A stretch of DNA of 64,000 bases from Qipengyuania soli (GTDB lineage: Bacteria > Pseudomonadota > Alphaproteobacteria > Sphingomonadales > Sphingomonadaceae), in contig NZ_CP064654.1 of assembly GCF_015529805.1 (NCBI RefSeq), forward strand, positions 1,612,001 to 1,676,000. The letters run 5' to 3'. A program made the position numbers and the translations under genes. Of this stretch, positions 51,469 to 60,555 are shown piece after piece. The notes under the pieces are model-generated. The model worked only from the letters and a program-made list of their open reading frames with translations, was not told the origin of the DNA and ran no database searches. Position 1 is the first letter of the stretch, and each line of letters begins with the position of its first letter.

Positions 51469-51858
51469 ATGCCGCTTCACCTGACCAAGATCGCCTTCGG
51501 CGCGCAAAGCTATGAGGATATCGCGAGCTGGTATGCGCAGCGTCGCAGCCCGAACCTCACCACCCGCTATCGCCCGACGCGGTGGCAGGAGTGCGTGGGC
51601 GGGTCGCTCTTCTGGATCCACCAGCACAGCATCGTCGCGCGCAGCGAGATCACCGGTTTCAGCGAATTGCCCGATGGGCGCTGGTCGATCGACCTCAAGC
51701 CCGAGCTGGTCCGTGTCCACCCCCGCCCCAAGCGCGCGCACCAAGGCTGGCGCTATCTCAAGGGTGATCCGCCACGCGATCTCGCCGAGGGCGAGGACAT
51801 CGGCGATGCGCTGCCGGGCCAGCTGGCGGGCAAGCTGGAGCGGCTGGGGCTGATCTAG
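51469..51858 (+). CDS. DUF1489 family protein
   Basis: A 129-residue protein of the DUF1489 family, found almost only in alphaproteobacteria. MPLHLTKIAFGAQSYEDIASWYA, TRYRPTRWQECVGGSLFWIHQHSIVARSEITGF and KRAHQGWRYLKGDPPRDL are the conserved blocks; the YRP-RW and WRYL segments stand out. It is a small basic alpha/beta protein with no known function. The final CTAG is shared with the convergent amidohydrolase stop. Confidence 0.88.
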   Translation: MPLHLTKIAFGAQSYEDIASWYAQRRSPNLTTRYRPTRWQECVGGSLFWIHQHSIVARSEITGFSELPDGRWSIDLKPELVRVHPRPKRAHQGWRYLKGDPPRDLAEGEDIGDALPGQLAGKLERLGLI

Positions 51859-53318
51859 TCCTTGGCCTCTTCTTTTGGCGCCTCTTCTGCCGGCGGGTCC
51901 GGTGGGATGGCCGCATAGGCCTTCCGCCCATCCTCACGCATACGGGCGATTTCGCTGGCGTCCAGCCAGTGTCCGCGCGCCACTACGCCGTCGATCCGGT
52001 AGTAATTCGAAACGTCATCCAACGGGTTGGCAGCCAGCAGTACCAGATCGGCCCGCGCGCCTAGGCGAACCTCGCCCCACTGCCCTTCCTCGCCCAGGAA
52101 CTTCGCCGGATTGATCGTTGCAGCCCGGATCGCCCCGAGATTGCCGAGCCCCGCATCGCGCAGCTCCTCCAGTTCTTCGTGGATCGAGTAGCCATGCACC
52201 ATGAACGGGTTCCCCGTGTCGGTTCCGGCGAGGATCAGAACGCCTTCTTCGTAGAGGATGGCAGCAATGCGCTGTGTTCCGGCGAGGAAGGCAGCCAGCC
52301 GGGCAATGGTAATATCATCCCACCCGAGTTCCTTCATCCAGCGATCTTCGCGCCAGTTGGCCCGCATCTTTTCGGAGGAGAAACGCGAGGAAGGGCGTTG
52401 CAGTCGCGCTTCCTTTTCCGACGCAGTCTGCAGGAAGCCGAAATCGACTGCGAGTGTGGGTGTCGCGGCGACCCCGGCCGCGACCATCGTGCGCGCGAAG
52501 GAGCGGACCTTGTCCCAATCGTAAATGGCGTCGAGCGAAAGAGTGCCGGCGAGCAGCTGTGCGCCAAGGTCGAAGCGTTCGCTGCGCCAGTTCATCATCT
52601 TGCGGTCGATCTCGGGCCGAAGAATCTCGCTTTCGTACTTCGCCCCGATGTGTTCGAAGGACTTCATGCCTGCCTTCGCCGCATCGGCAATCGGCACGGC
52701 AAGGGGTATGTGTCCGGCGATCGGCATACCTGCTTCACGAGCGGCTTCGACGAGGGCGGCGAATGCTTCGGGCGACAGCTCGTCATAGGTCTTGATGAAG
52801 TCGTATCCGGCGGCCTTTTGCTCGGCGACGAGTTCGCGTGCTTTCAAGGGATCAGCCAGCACGGCGCTGCCGGGCCAGATAGGCGGGTCCCCGTCGACGA
52901 TGGCCCCTGCAGTGACGATGCGGGGTCCGAGCATCTCGCCGGACTCGATCTTCTTGCGAGCGTCGAGCGTCGACTGTGTCCCCCACATCTCGCGAATAGT
53001 GGTGACCCCGAAAGCAAGGTCCAGCGGGAGTTGCACATCCTCGTACCAAGTGTGCGTGTGCATGTCGGCAAGGCCCGGCGCGAGGAACTTGCCTGTCGCG
53101 TCGATGCGCCGGGCATCAGGTGGCAGCGCAGTGTCCTTGTCTCCGATGCTCGCTATCAGCCCGTCCTCGACAAGGACGGTCCGGCCATCGATAATCTGCC
53201 CGCTCGCCACGTCGACGACATCGACATTCAGGAAAGCTATCTTATCGCCATCTCCCGCTGATGCAGGCGAAGCGAGACCCAGCAGCGACGCCAGAACCGG
53301 CAGAAGCAAGCAGCGCAT
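51855..53318 (-). CDS. Exported amidohydrolase-family metal-dependent hydrolase
   Basis: A 487-residue protein: a signal peptide (about 1-22, ending SASAG-like ASPASA), a small beta domain, and the amidohydrolase TIM barrel. Metal-site elements are DMHTHTWYE (HxH), IAGHIP and SFEHIGAKYES (two later histidines) and ILAGTDTGNPF (the catalytic Asp). Relatives in this exported group act on peptides, prolidase-like or on imidazolone compounds; the substrate is open. The tail (DPPAEEAPKEEAKD) is low complexity and acidic. The ATG at 53318 follows GGGGGGAT. Confidence 0.88.
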   Translation of the reverse strand: MRCLLLPVLASLLGLASPASAGDGDKIAFLNVDVVDVASGQIIDGRTVLVEDGLIASIGDKDTALPPDARRIDATGKFLAPGLADMHTHTWYEDVQLPLDLAFGVTTIREMWGTQSTLDARKKIESGEMLGPRIVTAGAIVDGDPPIWPGSAVLADPLKARELVAEQKAAGYDFIKTYDELSPEAFAALVEAAREAGMPIAGHIPLAVPIADAAKAGMKSFEHIGAKYESEILRPEIDRKMMNWRSERFDLGAQLLAGTLSLDAIYDWDKVRSFARTMVAAGVAATPTLAVDFGFLQTASEKEARLQRPSSRFSSEKMRANWREDRWMKELGWDDITIARLAAFLAGTQRIAAILYEEGVLILAGTDTGNPFMVHGYSIHEELEELRDAGLGNLGAIRAATINPAKFLGEEGQWGEVRLGARADLVLLAANPLDDVSNYYRIDGVVARGHWLDASEIARMREDGRKAYAAIPPDPPAEEAPKEEAKD

Positions 53319-53399
53319 GAAATCCCCCCATTCTTGCGCCCAAGATCTCCGGTAAATCAGAGCAGGCAAAGGAAATTGGAATTTTGCGTCAGGCGCGGA

Positions 53400-54185
53400 T
53401 TATGATCCGCGCAACCGGGCGATCACGTCGCGGACGTCCATGTCGTCGTCGACGCCGAACTCGTCATAGCTTTCGCGCAGTTCGTCGATGCGCTCGTCGA
53501 TGCGTTTCACGTTCGAGCGGTGACTGACCACGAAACGGCGGCGGGCGAGGATCTGGGGAACCACGATCGATGCGAACTCGTCGACATCCATTCCGTTGCG
53601 CATCACCCGCTCGTCTCCGATGGCAGTAAAGACCCACCCGGGGATCAGCAGACCCGCATGGACATTTTCGGGAAGATCCTCACGCAGGCTCTCGGTCAGG
53701 CCAAGGACAGCGTGCTTGGCGGCAATGTAGGCTGCGGTCTGCGGCACGGCGCAAAAGAAACTGTTTTCGCTCCCTGTGTTGTAGATGGCCGAAGCAGCCT
53801 CCTGCCGTGCCATGCGCCCGGCGAAAGCCTGGCAAACGTTCCAGATTCCCCAGAAATTGATGTCGAAATGGGCGCGGGCATCATCGCTGCTCACTTCCCA
53901 TTGCTTGCCGCGAGGTCCACCGACACCGGCATTGTTGAGCAGCAGTTCAACCCGGCCCAGTCGCTCGAAAGCGACTTCGGCCAGCCGGTCCACTTCTTCC
54001 GCCTTGGCGACATTGCAGGCGAATGTGCCGCAGGAAAGCTCGGACCCGGCGGTGGCCAGTCTCTCGCCCGGAAGATCGGCCAGCAACACGGCGACACCCA
54101 GCGCTGAGAGCTTGCGGGCGATGGCGAGGCCGATGCCCGACGCACCGCCCGTGACCACCGCGGTGGCGGGCAGCCACTCGCTCAC
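53400..54185 (-). CDS. SDR-family oxidoreductase
   Basis: A 261-residue classical short-chain dehydrogenase/reductase. AVVTGGASGIGLAIARKL is the cofactor glycine motif, LLNNAGVGGP the NNAG motif, and Tyr-x-x-x-Lys is present in YIAAKHAVLGLTESL, with the catalytic Ser in YNTGSENSFF. The residue after beta-2 (ADLPGER) points to NAD rather than NADP. The substrate is unknown. It is the last gene of a four-gene minus-strand operon with 4-base overlaps. Confidence 0.92.
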   Translation of the reverse strand: MSEWLPATAVVTGGASGIGLAIARKLSALGVAVLLADLPGERLATAGSELSCGTFACNVAKAEEVDRLAEVAFERLGRVELLLNNAGVGGPRGKQWEVSSDDARAHFDINFWGIWNVCQAFAGRMARQEAASAIYNTGSENSFFCAVPQTAAYIAAKHAVLGLTESLREDLPENVHAGLLIPGWVFTAIGDERVMRNGMDVDEFASIVVPQILARRRFVVSHRSNVKRIDERIDELRESYDEFGVDDDMDVRDVIARLRGS

Positions 54186-54865
54186 GCGGGGACCTTCTCC
54201 GCGACGCGCCGCAAGGCATTGGCATAGGCCTCGGCCGGCTGGGCACCGGGGATCATGTACTTGTTCTCGATGATCATCGCGGGCACGCCGGTGATGTTCA
54301 TATCCCAGGCGGCGCGTTCCTCGGCGCGGACTTTGTGCGCCAGTTCCTCGCTGTCGAGCGCGGCTTCGGCGCCGGCACGGTCGAGCCCGACGGAACTCGC
54401 GACATCAAGCAGGACATCACGCTCGCCGATCTTGCGTCGGTGATTGAAGTGCGCCTCGAATAGCGCGAGTTTGAGTTCGGTTTGCTTCGCCGGCCCAAAT
54501 TCCTCGCCGGCCCAGGTCAGCAGCTTGTGCGCGAGGAAGGTGTTCCACATCCAGCGCTCGGGCGCAGGCTCCGACCCTTCGTATTCCAGCGACACTCCGG
54601 CACCTTGCGCCGCCTCGCGCATCCGGCCCTGCACCGCGCGCGACTGTTCGGGGGTCGAGCCGTACTTGCGCGCGATGTGAGCGGTGCTTTCCTCACCTTC
54701 TGGCGGCATGTCGGGGTTGAGCTCGAAGGCGTGCCAGCGCACATCCGCCTCAATTTCCCCGTCGAGCAGTTCGAGACCTTTCTGCAGTCCGCCCCAGCCG
54801 ACCAGGCACCAGGGGCACATGACATCGGACCAGATATCGATCCGCAGGCGTCTCGGTTCGCTCAT
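54182..54865 (-). CDS. DsbA-family oxidoreductase, FrnE-like
   Basis: A 227-residue cytosolic thioredoxin-fold protein. The redox pair is C17-P-W-C20 in SDVMCPWCLVG, and NITGVPAMIIENKYMIPGAQPAE contains the cis-proline loop and the FrnE-like end. In Deinococcus FrnE is a disulfide isomerase; related proteins take part in polyketide and aromatic metabolism. No signal peptide. Joined by four-base overlaps to the SDR gene and to nudC. Confidence 0.92.
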   Translation of the reverse strand: MSEPRRLRIDIWSDVMCPWCLVGWGGLQKGLELLDGEIEADVRWHAFELNPDMPPEGEESTAHIARKYGSTPEQSRAVQGRMREAAQGAGVSLEYEGSEPAPERWMWNTFLAHKLLTWAGEEFGPAKQTELKLALFEAHFNHRRKIGERDVLLDVASSVGLDRAGAEAALDSEELAHKVRAEERAAWDMNITGVPAMIIENKYMIPGAQPAEAYANALRRVAEKVPA

Positions 54866-55731
54866 TTCCTAACCCACCAATGCATCAGGTGATGCGCTAT
54901 AGCATGTGTCGGCGGGGCGACGAAGGGGCCGTTTCCGGCAAGCGCCGCCTTGACCTCGTCATGCGTGAAGAAGACGACCTCGGCCATTTCGGTGATATCG
55001 ATTTCCAGCTCGTCGCTGTCGGCATGGCTGTGGCAGCCGATCATCAGCTGGCTGGGGAACGGCCAGGGCTGGCTGGCGATGTAGGATACATCACGCACGC
55101 GCACGCCTGCTTCCTCGAGCACTTCGCGGACGACAGCTTCTTCGATGCTCTCGCCCGGTTCGACAAATCCCGCGAGGGCGGAAAAGCGTCCTTCGGGCCA
55201 GCCGAGGCCGCGCCCGAGCATCAATTTGCCGTCGTATTCGACCAGCATGATGGTGACCGGATCGGTACGCGGGAAGTGCTGCGCGCCGCAGGCCTCGCAA
55301 TTGCGCTGCCAGCCGCCCTTGGCGAGCCTGGTATCGCCGCCGCACTGGGCGCAGAAGCGATGCCGTGCATGCCAGTCGATGAGGCTACGCGCGCCGCCAT
55401 AGAGCGCAAGATCGTCGGGACGCAGGGTCGCCATCAGCGACCACAGCGCCGGGTTGGCCATGCGCGGGCTGGCATCACCCCTGGGCGGGACGGCAGCGAA
55501 ACAGGCCTTGCCGTCATCGAGGCCGAGGAAGCACAGCTCGGCATCCTCGGGCACGTCCGCCAGCGTGACCCATGACAGGCCGCCGTCATCGTCGAGCGAG
55601 GGCATAAGACCGTCGAGCGCGAGCACGCGCGCCTTCCAGTTCATGTAGCCCGCAAGCCGTTCAGGGTCGGCGCGGACGTGGTCGGCGCGGTCCAGCCGGG
55701 ATCCCGTGAAGCTCAGCACCGGGCTGCTCAC
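54862..55731 (-). CDS. nudC: NAD(+) diphosphatase / RNA deNADding enzyme NudC
   Basis: A 289-residue Nudix hydrolase that cleaves NADH and removes NAD caps from RNA. The N-terminal domain is followed by the zinc ribbon (C127, C130, C145, C148 in FCAQCGGD and NCEACGAQ), the Nudix box GFVEPGESIEEAVVREVLEEAGV (about 188-210), and the NudC signature SQPWPFPSQLM. All catalytic glutamates are present. It overlaps the serine hydrolase gene by four bases. Confidence 0.95.
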   Translation of the reverse strand: MSSPVLSFTGSRLDRADHVRADPERLAGYMNWKARVLALDGLMPSLDDDGGLSWVTLADVPEDAELCFLGLDDGKACFAAVPPRGDASPRMANPALWSLMATLRPDDLALYGGARSLIDWHARHRFCAQCGGDTRLAKGGWQRNCEACGAQHFPRTDPVTIMLVEYDGKLMLGRGLGWPEGRFSALAGFVEPGESIEEAVVREVLEEAGVRVRDVSYIASQPWPFPSQLMIGCHSHADSDELEIDITEMAEVVFFTHDEVKAALAGNGPFVAPPTHAIAHHLMHWWVRK

Positions 55732-57032
55732 ATGCCCTTCATTGCGGTGAGGTCTTCCAGCACCGCCTTGGGGAAGGCGTCGTGGATCGGGTATGCTTCT
55801 GAAGGCATGTACTGCGTCATCAGGTTAGCGCGCAGGCCGGCGGAGTAATTGACGAAGGCCACCGTGCCCGCTGCACCGCCCCAGCCGTAAGACCCGTCGG
55901 ACGAGCGGCCGCCTGCGCCGAAGCCCTGCCCTTCGACCCAGGTGCCCTTGGTCGTGGCGGTTTCGGGAAGCAGGTTGGACGTGCCGACACGCACCGCGGC
56001 CTCGCTCATGACGCGCTTGCCGTCGATCACGCCGTAGCCGAGCAGCATCTGGAGGAAGCGGTCGTAGTCGCGTGGGCTCGAAACCAGCCCTGCGCCGCCC
56101 ATCGGGAACGGAGGCGTGTCGAGGTAGATCGAGGCAGCCGCGGGATCGAGCGGCAACGGCATGCCGTTCATGATGCCATAGTTGGTGGTGAAGCGGCTGA
56201 CTTCCCTTTCGGGAACGGTGAACCAGGTGCTGTCCATTCCGGCCGGATCGAAGATGCGTTCTTTGAGGAAGGCATCGAATTTCTGGCCCGAAGCGACTTC
56301 TATAACCCGCCCCAGCAGGTCGAGTCCGACCGAATAGCTCCACTTGGTGCCCGGCTGCAGGACTAGCGGCGCCTTGGCCAGTCGCTCGGCGAAAACATCG
56401 AGGCCGGTCACCGCCTTGGCGCGACCGAGACCCGGGATCGGCAGGCGGCTGACCTGTCCGGGGATCAGCCCGTGTTCCTCGTAATAGGTCTTGATCGCAC
56501 CTTTCTGGACGATGCCGTAGCCGAGACCCGCAGTGTGGGTCATCAGCATGCGGACCGTGATCGGTCGTTCGGCTGGAACGAGGTCGGTGATCGACCCGTC
56601 GTAGGTCTTCTGCACCATCATGTCGGCATAGGCGGGGATGAGGTCGGCAATCGGCTGGTCGAGTCCGAGCTTGCCCTCGTCGATCAGGATCATCGCGCCC
56701 ATGCCGGTGATCGGCTTGGTCATCGAATAGATGCGGTAGAGGCTGTCGGGTCCGGCCTTTGCCTCGCCGCCGATGGCCAGCGTGCCCTGTGCGATCGTCT
56801 GCGCCTGCCGCTGCCCCCAGCCGAGCGTCGCGACCATGTTGGCGACCTTGCGTTCACCGGCATACTTGGAAATCAGGCCGGAAACCGCAGGCCAGGACGA
56901 CACCGTGTCGCGGGCCATGGCGATCCGGCCGAACGGTACGCCGGCCAGCGCCGAACCGGCAGCAAGGTATGCGCCGCCGCGCAGCAGTGAGCGACGGGAA
57001 AACTCGGGAGTCTCGAATTCGCGGTATGCCAT
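55728..57032 (-). CDS. Tat-exported serine hydrolase (beta-lactamase/esterase family)
   Basis: A 434-residue protein of the class C beta-lactamase/esterase group. The N-terminus FSRRSLLRGGAYLAAGSALAG is a twin-arginine signal. The catalytic motif SxxK is S103-M-T-K106 (YSMTKPITG); a YSV tyrosine motif lies near 255 and HTAGLGYG follows the region expected for this family. Such proteins hydrolyse esters or beta-lactams in the periplasm; the missing KTG motif disfavours lactamase function. The ATG at 57032 follows GAGGAAATCC. The frame continues upstream without a family-like start. Confidence 0.88.
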   Translation of the reverse strand: MAYREFETPEFSRRSLLRGGAYLAAGSALAGVPFGRIAMARDTVSSWPAVSGLISKYAGERKVANMVATLGWGQRQAQTIAQGTLAIGGEAKAGPDSLYRIYSMTKPITGMGAMILIDEGKLGLDQPIADLIPAYADMMVQKTYDGSITDLVPAERPITVRMLMTHTAGLGYGIVQKGAIKTYYEEHGLIPGQVSRLPIPGLGRAKAVTGLDVFAERLAKAPLVLQPGTKWSYSVGLDLLGRVIEVASGQKFDAFLKERIFDPAGMDSTWFTVPEREVSRFTTNYGIMNGMPLPLDPAAASIYLDTPPFPMGGAGLVSSPRDYDRFLQMLLGYGVIDGKRVMSEAAVRVGTSNLLPETATTKGTWVEGQGFGAGGRSSDGSYGWGGAAGTVAFVNYSAGLRANLMTQYMPSEAYPIHDAFPKAVLEDLTAMKGM

Positions 57033-57120
57033 GGATTTCCTCTTGATCCGGGGTGCGGCGGTTATGTGCGTGAGCGATCCTGAACGGTCAATTGCGAAAT
57101 GAAACCGTCGCGCAGGGGTA

Positions 57121-57155
57121 TTGCATTGCCTGTGTGTCCTATCCATATAAGACAC
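57121..57155 (+). promoter_or_regulatory. Promoter placing the start site at the ATG of a small membrane protein (leaderless)
   Basis: TTGCAT (57121-57126), a 17-base spacer and CATATA (57144-57149) end six bases before the ATG at 57156. The predicted transcription start is the A of the ATG itself. No ribosome-binding site is present. Confidence 0.55.
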
Positions 57156-57377
57156 ATGCTCAACATCCTTTCCTTCATCTTCGGCCTCGTTTCGCTGGTG
57201 ATCGTGATCCCGGCGACCATCCCGCTGCTTGGCTGGGCCAACTGGCTCGCCCTCCCGCTGATCGCGATCGGTGTGATCCTGGGCCAGCTCTCGTCGAGCA
57301 AGGGCGGACGCAATTTCTGCCTGATCGTCCTGCTCGTCGCGGCAATCCGCCTGAGCCTTGGCGGCGGAATTATTTAG
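57156..57377 (+). CDS. Small two-helix membrane protein
   Basis: A 73-residue protein: LNILSFIFGLVSLVIVIPATIP (about 2-23) and LALPLIAIGVILGQLSS (about 31-47), with a third hydrophobic end (FCLIVLLVAAIRLS). The ATG at 57156 stands six bases after a -10 box, so the message is probably leaderless. A longer frame from 57099 begins in poor context. Too short for a firm family; similar small proteins occur in Sphingomonadales. Convergent with mutY by eight bases. Confidence 0.65.
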   Translation: MLNILSFIFGLVSLVIVIPATIPLLGWANWLALPLIAIGVILGQLSSSKGGRNFCLIVLLVAAIRLSLGGGII

Positions 57378-58371
57378 CCAGCGCCAGCCGCGCGGCCTTG
57401 GCGAAGAGCGTCGGCAGGCCCGCTTCGTCGAGCCGGTCGAGCGGCCACCATTCGCCATCACCAAGCGGAATGTCGACCGCATGGATCGCGAGCTCGATCT
57501 CGAAATGGGTGAAGCCGTGGCGGACCATACCCAGTAGTTCGCCGGAGTGTTCCGCGACACCATCCCCCCTCGCGCTCCACCCATCGTCGGGTAGCGCGCG
57601 CATGCCGCCGAGCATCCCTTCGCCTTCGCGGCGGACGAGCCACACCGCTCCGTCGCGCTCGACCCAGTATGCGCGACCCTGGCGGACAGGACGGGTCTTC
57701 TTCGGAGCCTTGACCGGCAGCCGCGCCGGATCGCCATTCCTGCGCGCTTCGCATGCGCTTGAGAGTGGGCACCGCAAACACTTGGGATCGCGTGCGGTGC
57801 AGATTGTTGCACCAAGGTCCATCATCGCTTGCGCAAAGTCGCCCGCGCGCGTGCCCGGAGTGATTTCTTCGGCTCTTGAGCGGATGGTCTTGCGCGCCCC
57901 GGGCAGCGGTTCACCGATTGCGAATAACCGCGCCACCACCCGCTCGACATTGGCATCGACGACGACCGCCCGCCTTCCGAATGCGATCGCGGCGACTGCG
58001 GCGGCGGTATAGTCGCCCAGTCCCGGCAGCTTGCGCAATTCGGCCTCCGTGTCGGGAAAGCCGCCCAATGCGCTGACTGTTCGCGCGCATTTCACCAGAT
58101 TGCGGGCGCGCGAGTAATATCCCAGCCCCGCCCACGCCGCCATGACGTCCTCTTCCGGCGCAGAGGCCAGTGCATCGACACTTGGCCAGCGCTGGGTGAA
58201 GGATTCGAAATAGGGCTTCACCGCGGCGACGGTGGTCTGCTGCAACATGACCTCCGACAACCACACGCGATAGGGATCGGGCGCAGGCTGACCCGGTCGT
58301 GCGCGCCACGGCAGATCGCGGGCGTGCGCGTCGTACCAGTCGAGCAAATGTTCAGAGACGGTGGCGGCCAC
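57370..58371 (-). CDS. mutY: A/G-specific adenine glycosylase MutY
   Basis: Removes adenine paired with 8-oxoguanine. The 333-residue protein has the catalytic Glu40 (SEVMLQQT), helix-hairpin-helix LPGLGDYTAAAVAAIAFG, catalytic Asp139 (VVVDANVERVVAR), the [4Fe-4S] cysteines C191, C198, C201 and C207 with C-x6-C-x2-C-x5-C spacing, and a C-terminal MutT-like 8-oxoG recognition domain (about 230-333). The start is GTG at 58371. All key residues intact. Confidence 0.95.
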   Translation of the reverse strand: MAATVSEHLLDWYDAHARDLPWRARPGQPAPDPYRVWLSEVMLQQTTVAAVKPYFESFTQRWPSVDALASAPEEDVMAAWAGLGYYSRARNLVKCARTVSALGGFPDTEAELRKLPGLGDYTAAAVAAIAFGRRAVVVDANVERVVARLFAIGEPLPGARKTIRSRAEEITPGTRAGDFAQAMMDLGATICTARDPKCLRCPLSSACEARRNGDPARLPVKAPKKTRPVRQGRAYWVERDGAVWLVRREGEGMLGGMRALPDDGWSARGDGVAEHSGELLGMVRHGFTHFEIELAIHAVDIPLGDGEWWPLDRLDEAGLPTLFAKAARLALAK

Positions 58372-58385
58372 GCGCGGCCTATGGC

Positions 58386-58970
58386 ATGGCGCTGCACATC
58401 ATGGGAAGCGACAAGAGCAAACCGCCTGCCGGGCGCGAAGGCAAGGCCTCGGGCAGCGGAGCGGCTGGGCGCGAATACAAGCGCGAACGCGGCGGCGCGG
58501 CCAAGCCGATTTCGGATCTCATGCCACAGATTGGCCGCAGTGCATTCCGCCGTTTCGGCTTCGTCCAGAGCTCGGTGGTCAGCCGCTGGCCCGAGATCGT
58601 CGGCGAGACCCACGCCAGGGTTTGTGCGCCGGAGATGATCCGCTTCCCTCCCGGCGAGAAGTCGGACGGGATCATGCACCTGGTGGTACTGCCCGCCCAT
58701 GCGCCGCTGGTGCAGCAGATCCTTCCCGAGATCACCGACCGGGTGAACCGCTTCTTCGGCTACCGCGCGGTTGCGCGGATCAAGCTGCGGCAAGGCGAGG
58801 TTAAGCCGCCTCCGGGCAGGGAACGCCCCAAGGCGCCGCCGTCGCTCAAGCCGATTCCGATGGAATTGGGCGACAGTCTGCGCGATATCGGCGATCCCGA
58901 ATTGCGCACGGTGCTCGAATCGCTGGCGCGCAGCCTTGGTTCGCAGGACGAGGGACAGGACGACACGTGA
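58386..58970 (+). CDS. DUF721/DciA-like protein
   Basis: A 194-residue protein. The DUF721 domain (about 45-140) contains RSAFRRFGFVQSSVVSRWPEIVG and LVVLPAHAPLVQQILPEITDRVNRFFGYRAVARIKL, the DciA pattern; DciA loads the replicative helicase in most bacteria. The N-terminus is basic and unstructured (MGSDKSKPPAGREGKA), the C-terminus acidic. Two ATGs (58386, 58401) are possible. Divergent from mutY; coupled by GTGA to the next gene. Confidence 0.85.
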   Translation: MALHIMGSDKSKPPAGREGKASGSGAAGREYKRERGGAAKPISDLMPQIGRSAFRRFGFVQSSVVSRWPEIVGETHARVCAPEMIRFPPGEKSDGIMHLVVLPAHAPLVQQILPEITDRVNRFFGYRAVARIKLRQGEVKPPPGRERPKAPPSLKPIPMELGDSLRDIGDPELRTVLESLARSLGSQDEGQDDT

Positions 58971-59674
58971 AGACGAAGAACGGATTTCTCAAAGCCCTGG
59001 TGATTGCCGCCGCAGGATCGCTGGCACTTGGCGCCAGTGCGCAGGACAAGCCTGCTGCCCTGAAGGGCAACTGGACTGCCATGGTGACCGAAACCAATGG
59101 CGGCCACTTGCTCGGCAATCCCGATGCAAAGACCAAGCTGGTCGAGTTCATGAGCTACACCTGCTCGCACTGCGCCCACTTTGCGCAGGAAGGCGATGGG
59201 GCGATCAAGCTGGTCTATGTGCCGACCGGACGGATGAGCTACGAAATCCGCCACTTGCTGCGTGACCCCGTAGACCTGACCGCGGCCATGCTGACCCATT
59301 GCGGGAGCGCGAAGAAATTCCCGCTCAACCATCAGGCCTTCATGACCAAGCATCCCGAGTGGATGGAAAAGGCCCGAGTGACGACGCAGGCGCAGCGTGC
59401 GCGCTGGCAGTTCGGAACGCTCGGCGCGCGGCTGCAGGCTATCGCCAGCGATCTCGATTTCTACGAAATAATGGAATCGCGGGGCTATGGCCGGGCCGAG
59501 GTCGACAAGTGCCTGACCGACGAGGCGAAGGCCAGTCAGATGGCCGATCTCTCGCGCGCCGACATCGCGACCTGGGACCTCAAGGGTACGCCCAGCTTCG
59601 TCCTGGACGGCCAATTGCTCGAGGGCACGCATTCCTGGGCCGACCTGCGGCCCAAGCTCGACAGCGCGCTCTGA
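58967..59674 (+). CDS. Exported DsbA-like thiol:disulfide protein (first of two)
   Basis: A 235-residue protein with a signal peptide (about 1-25, LGASAQ). The thioredoxin domain has the redox pair C66-S-H-C69 (SYTCSHCAHF), and LKGTPSFVLDGQ holds the cis-proline. A third and fourth cysteine (THCGSAKKF, DKCLTDEAK) may form a structural disulfide. Expected to catalyse disulfide formation or isomerisation in the periplasm, like DsbA or DsbG-type proteins. The GTG overlaps the preceding TGA. Confidence 0.9.
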   Translation: MKTKNGFLKALVIAAAGSLALGASAQDKPAALKGNWTAMVTETNGGHLLGNPDAKTKLVEFMSYTCSHCAHFAQEGDGAIKLVYVPTGRMSYEIRHLLRDPVDLTAAMLTHCGSAKKFPLNHQAFMTKHPEWMEKARVTTQAQRARWQFGTLGARLQAIASDLDFYEIMESRGYGRAEVDKCLTDEAKASQMADLSRADIATWDLKGTPSFVLDGQLLEGTHSWADLRPKLDSAL

Positions 59675-59784
59675 TCTGCCCGGAGGCGGGTTTTCGGGGG
59701 AAAGCCCTGTGGATACCCCGCCTCCTGCCTTCCCATCATCCTTGGGGCTGATTTAGCCTCTCTCGTCCAGACATGAGGATTCCC

Positions 59785-60528
59785 ATGACCAAGACCCTGC
59801 GTTTCGCCATCGCCGCTCCGCTAGCTCTCGCACTCGCGGCCTGTGGAGGCACCGCCGAAGATACCGAAGCGCTGAAGGGCGAAGCGATTGCGGCCATTCC
59901 TGCCCCTGCCGGGACCCAGTGGATCGACCAGGCGGTCGAGACGCCCGACGGCGGCACGCTGGTCGGCAATCCCAATGCGCCGCTCAAGCTCATCGAATAC
60001 GGTTCGGTGACCTGCCCGACCTGTGCGCGCTTCTCGGTCGAGGGTTCGGAAGAACTGCTCAACGACTACGTCAATTCCGGCCGCGTCAGCTTCGAACTGC
60101 GCCAGTTCGCCATTCATGGCCCGATCGACCTGCTGCTCGGACGCCTGACCAAGTGCGGTCCGGTGACCGCAGTCGTTCCGCTCGCCGACCAGGTCTGGGG
60201 CAACCACGACGCCATCATGGCTCCCGTCCAGGCCAATGGTCAGGCATTCGAGGCCGCGATGAGCCTGCCGCTCGAACAGCGGTTCGTTCGCGCTGCAGAG
60301 GTCCTTGGCTATCTCGACTTCTTCGCTGCCCGCGGCGTCAGTGAAGACCAGGCTCGCCAGTGCCTCGCCGATGGCAAATCGATGGAAGCAGCAGCTGCGC
60401 AGACCCAGCGTTATTCGCAGGAATTCAATGTCGGTGGCACGCCCACCTTCGAACTGAACGGCACGCGCGTCGACGCCAACACCTGGGCGGCGCTCGAACC
60501 CATCCTCCAGCGCGCCGGCGCCAGGTAA
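59785..60528 (+). CDS. DsbA-like lipoprotein (second of two)
   Basis: A 247-residue lipoprotein (lipid Cys20 in ALAAC). The redox pair is C77-P-T-C80 in YGSVTCPTCARF and the cis-proline loop is VGGTPTFELNGTRV. Two more cysteines (TKCGPVTAVV, RQCLADGKS) occupy the same places as in the preceding paralogue, showing they share ancestry. GAGGATTCCC supports ATG 59785 over one 12 bases earlier. It is 27 bases upstream of smc. Confidence 0.9.
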   Translation: MTKTLRFAIAAPLALALAACGGTAEDTEALKGEAIAAIPAPAGTQWIDQAVETPDGGTLVGNPNAPLKLIEYGSVTCPTCARFSVEGSEELLNDYVNSGRVSFELRQFAIHGPIDLLLGRLTKCGPVTAVVPLADQVWGNHDAIMAPVQANGQAFEAAMSLPLEQRFVRAAEVLGYLDFFAARGVSEDQARQCLADGKSMEAAAAQTQRYSQEFNVGGTPTFELNGTRVDANTWAALEPILQRAGAR

Positions 60529-60555
60529 GGCCGGCGCAGGGGGGATACGGCGGCG

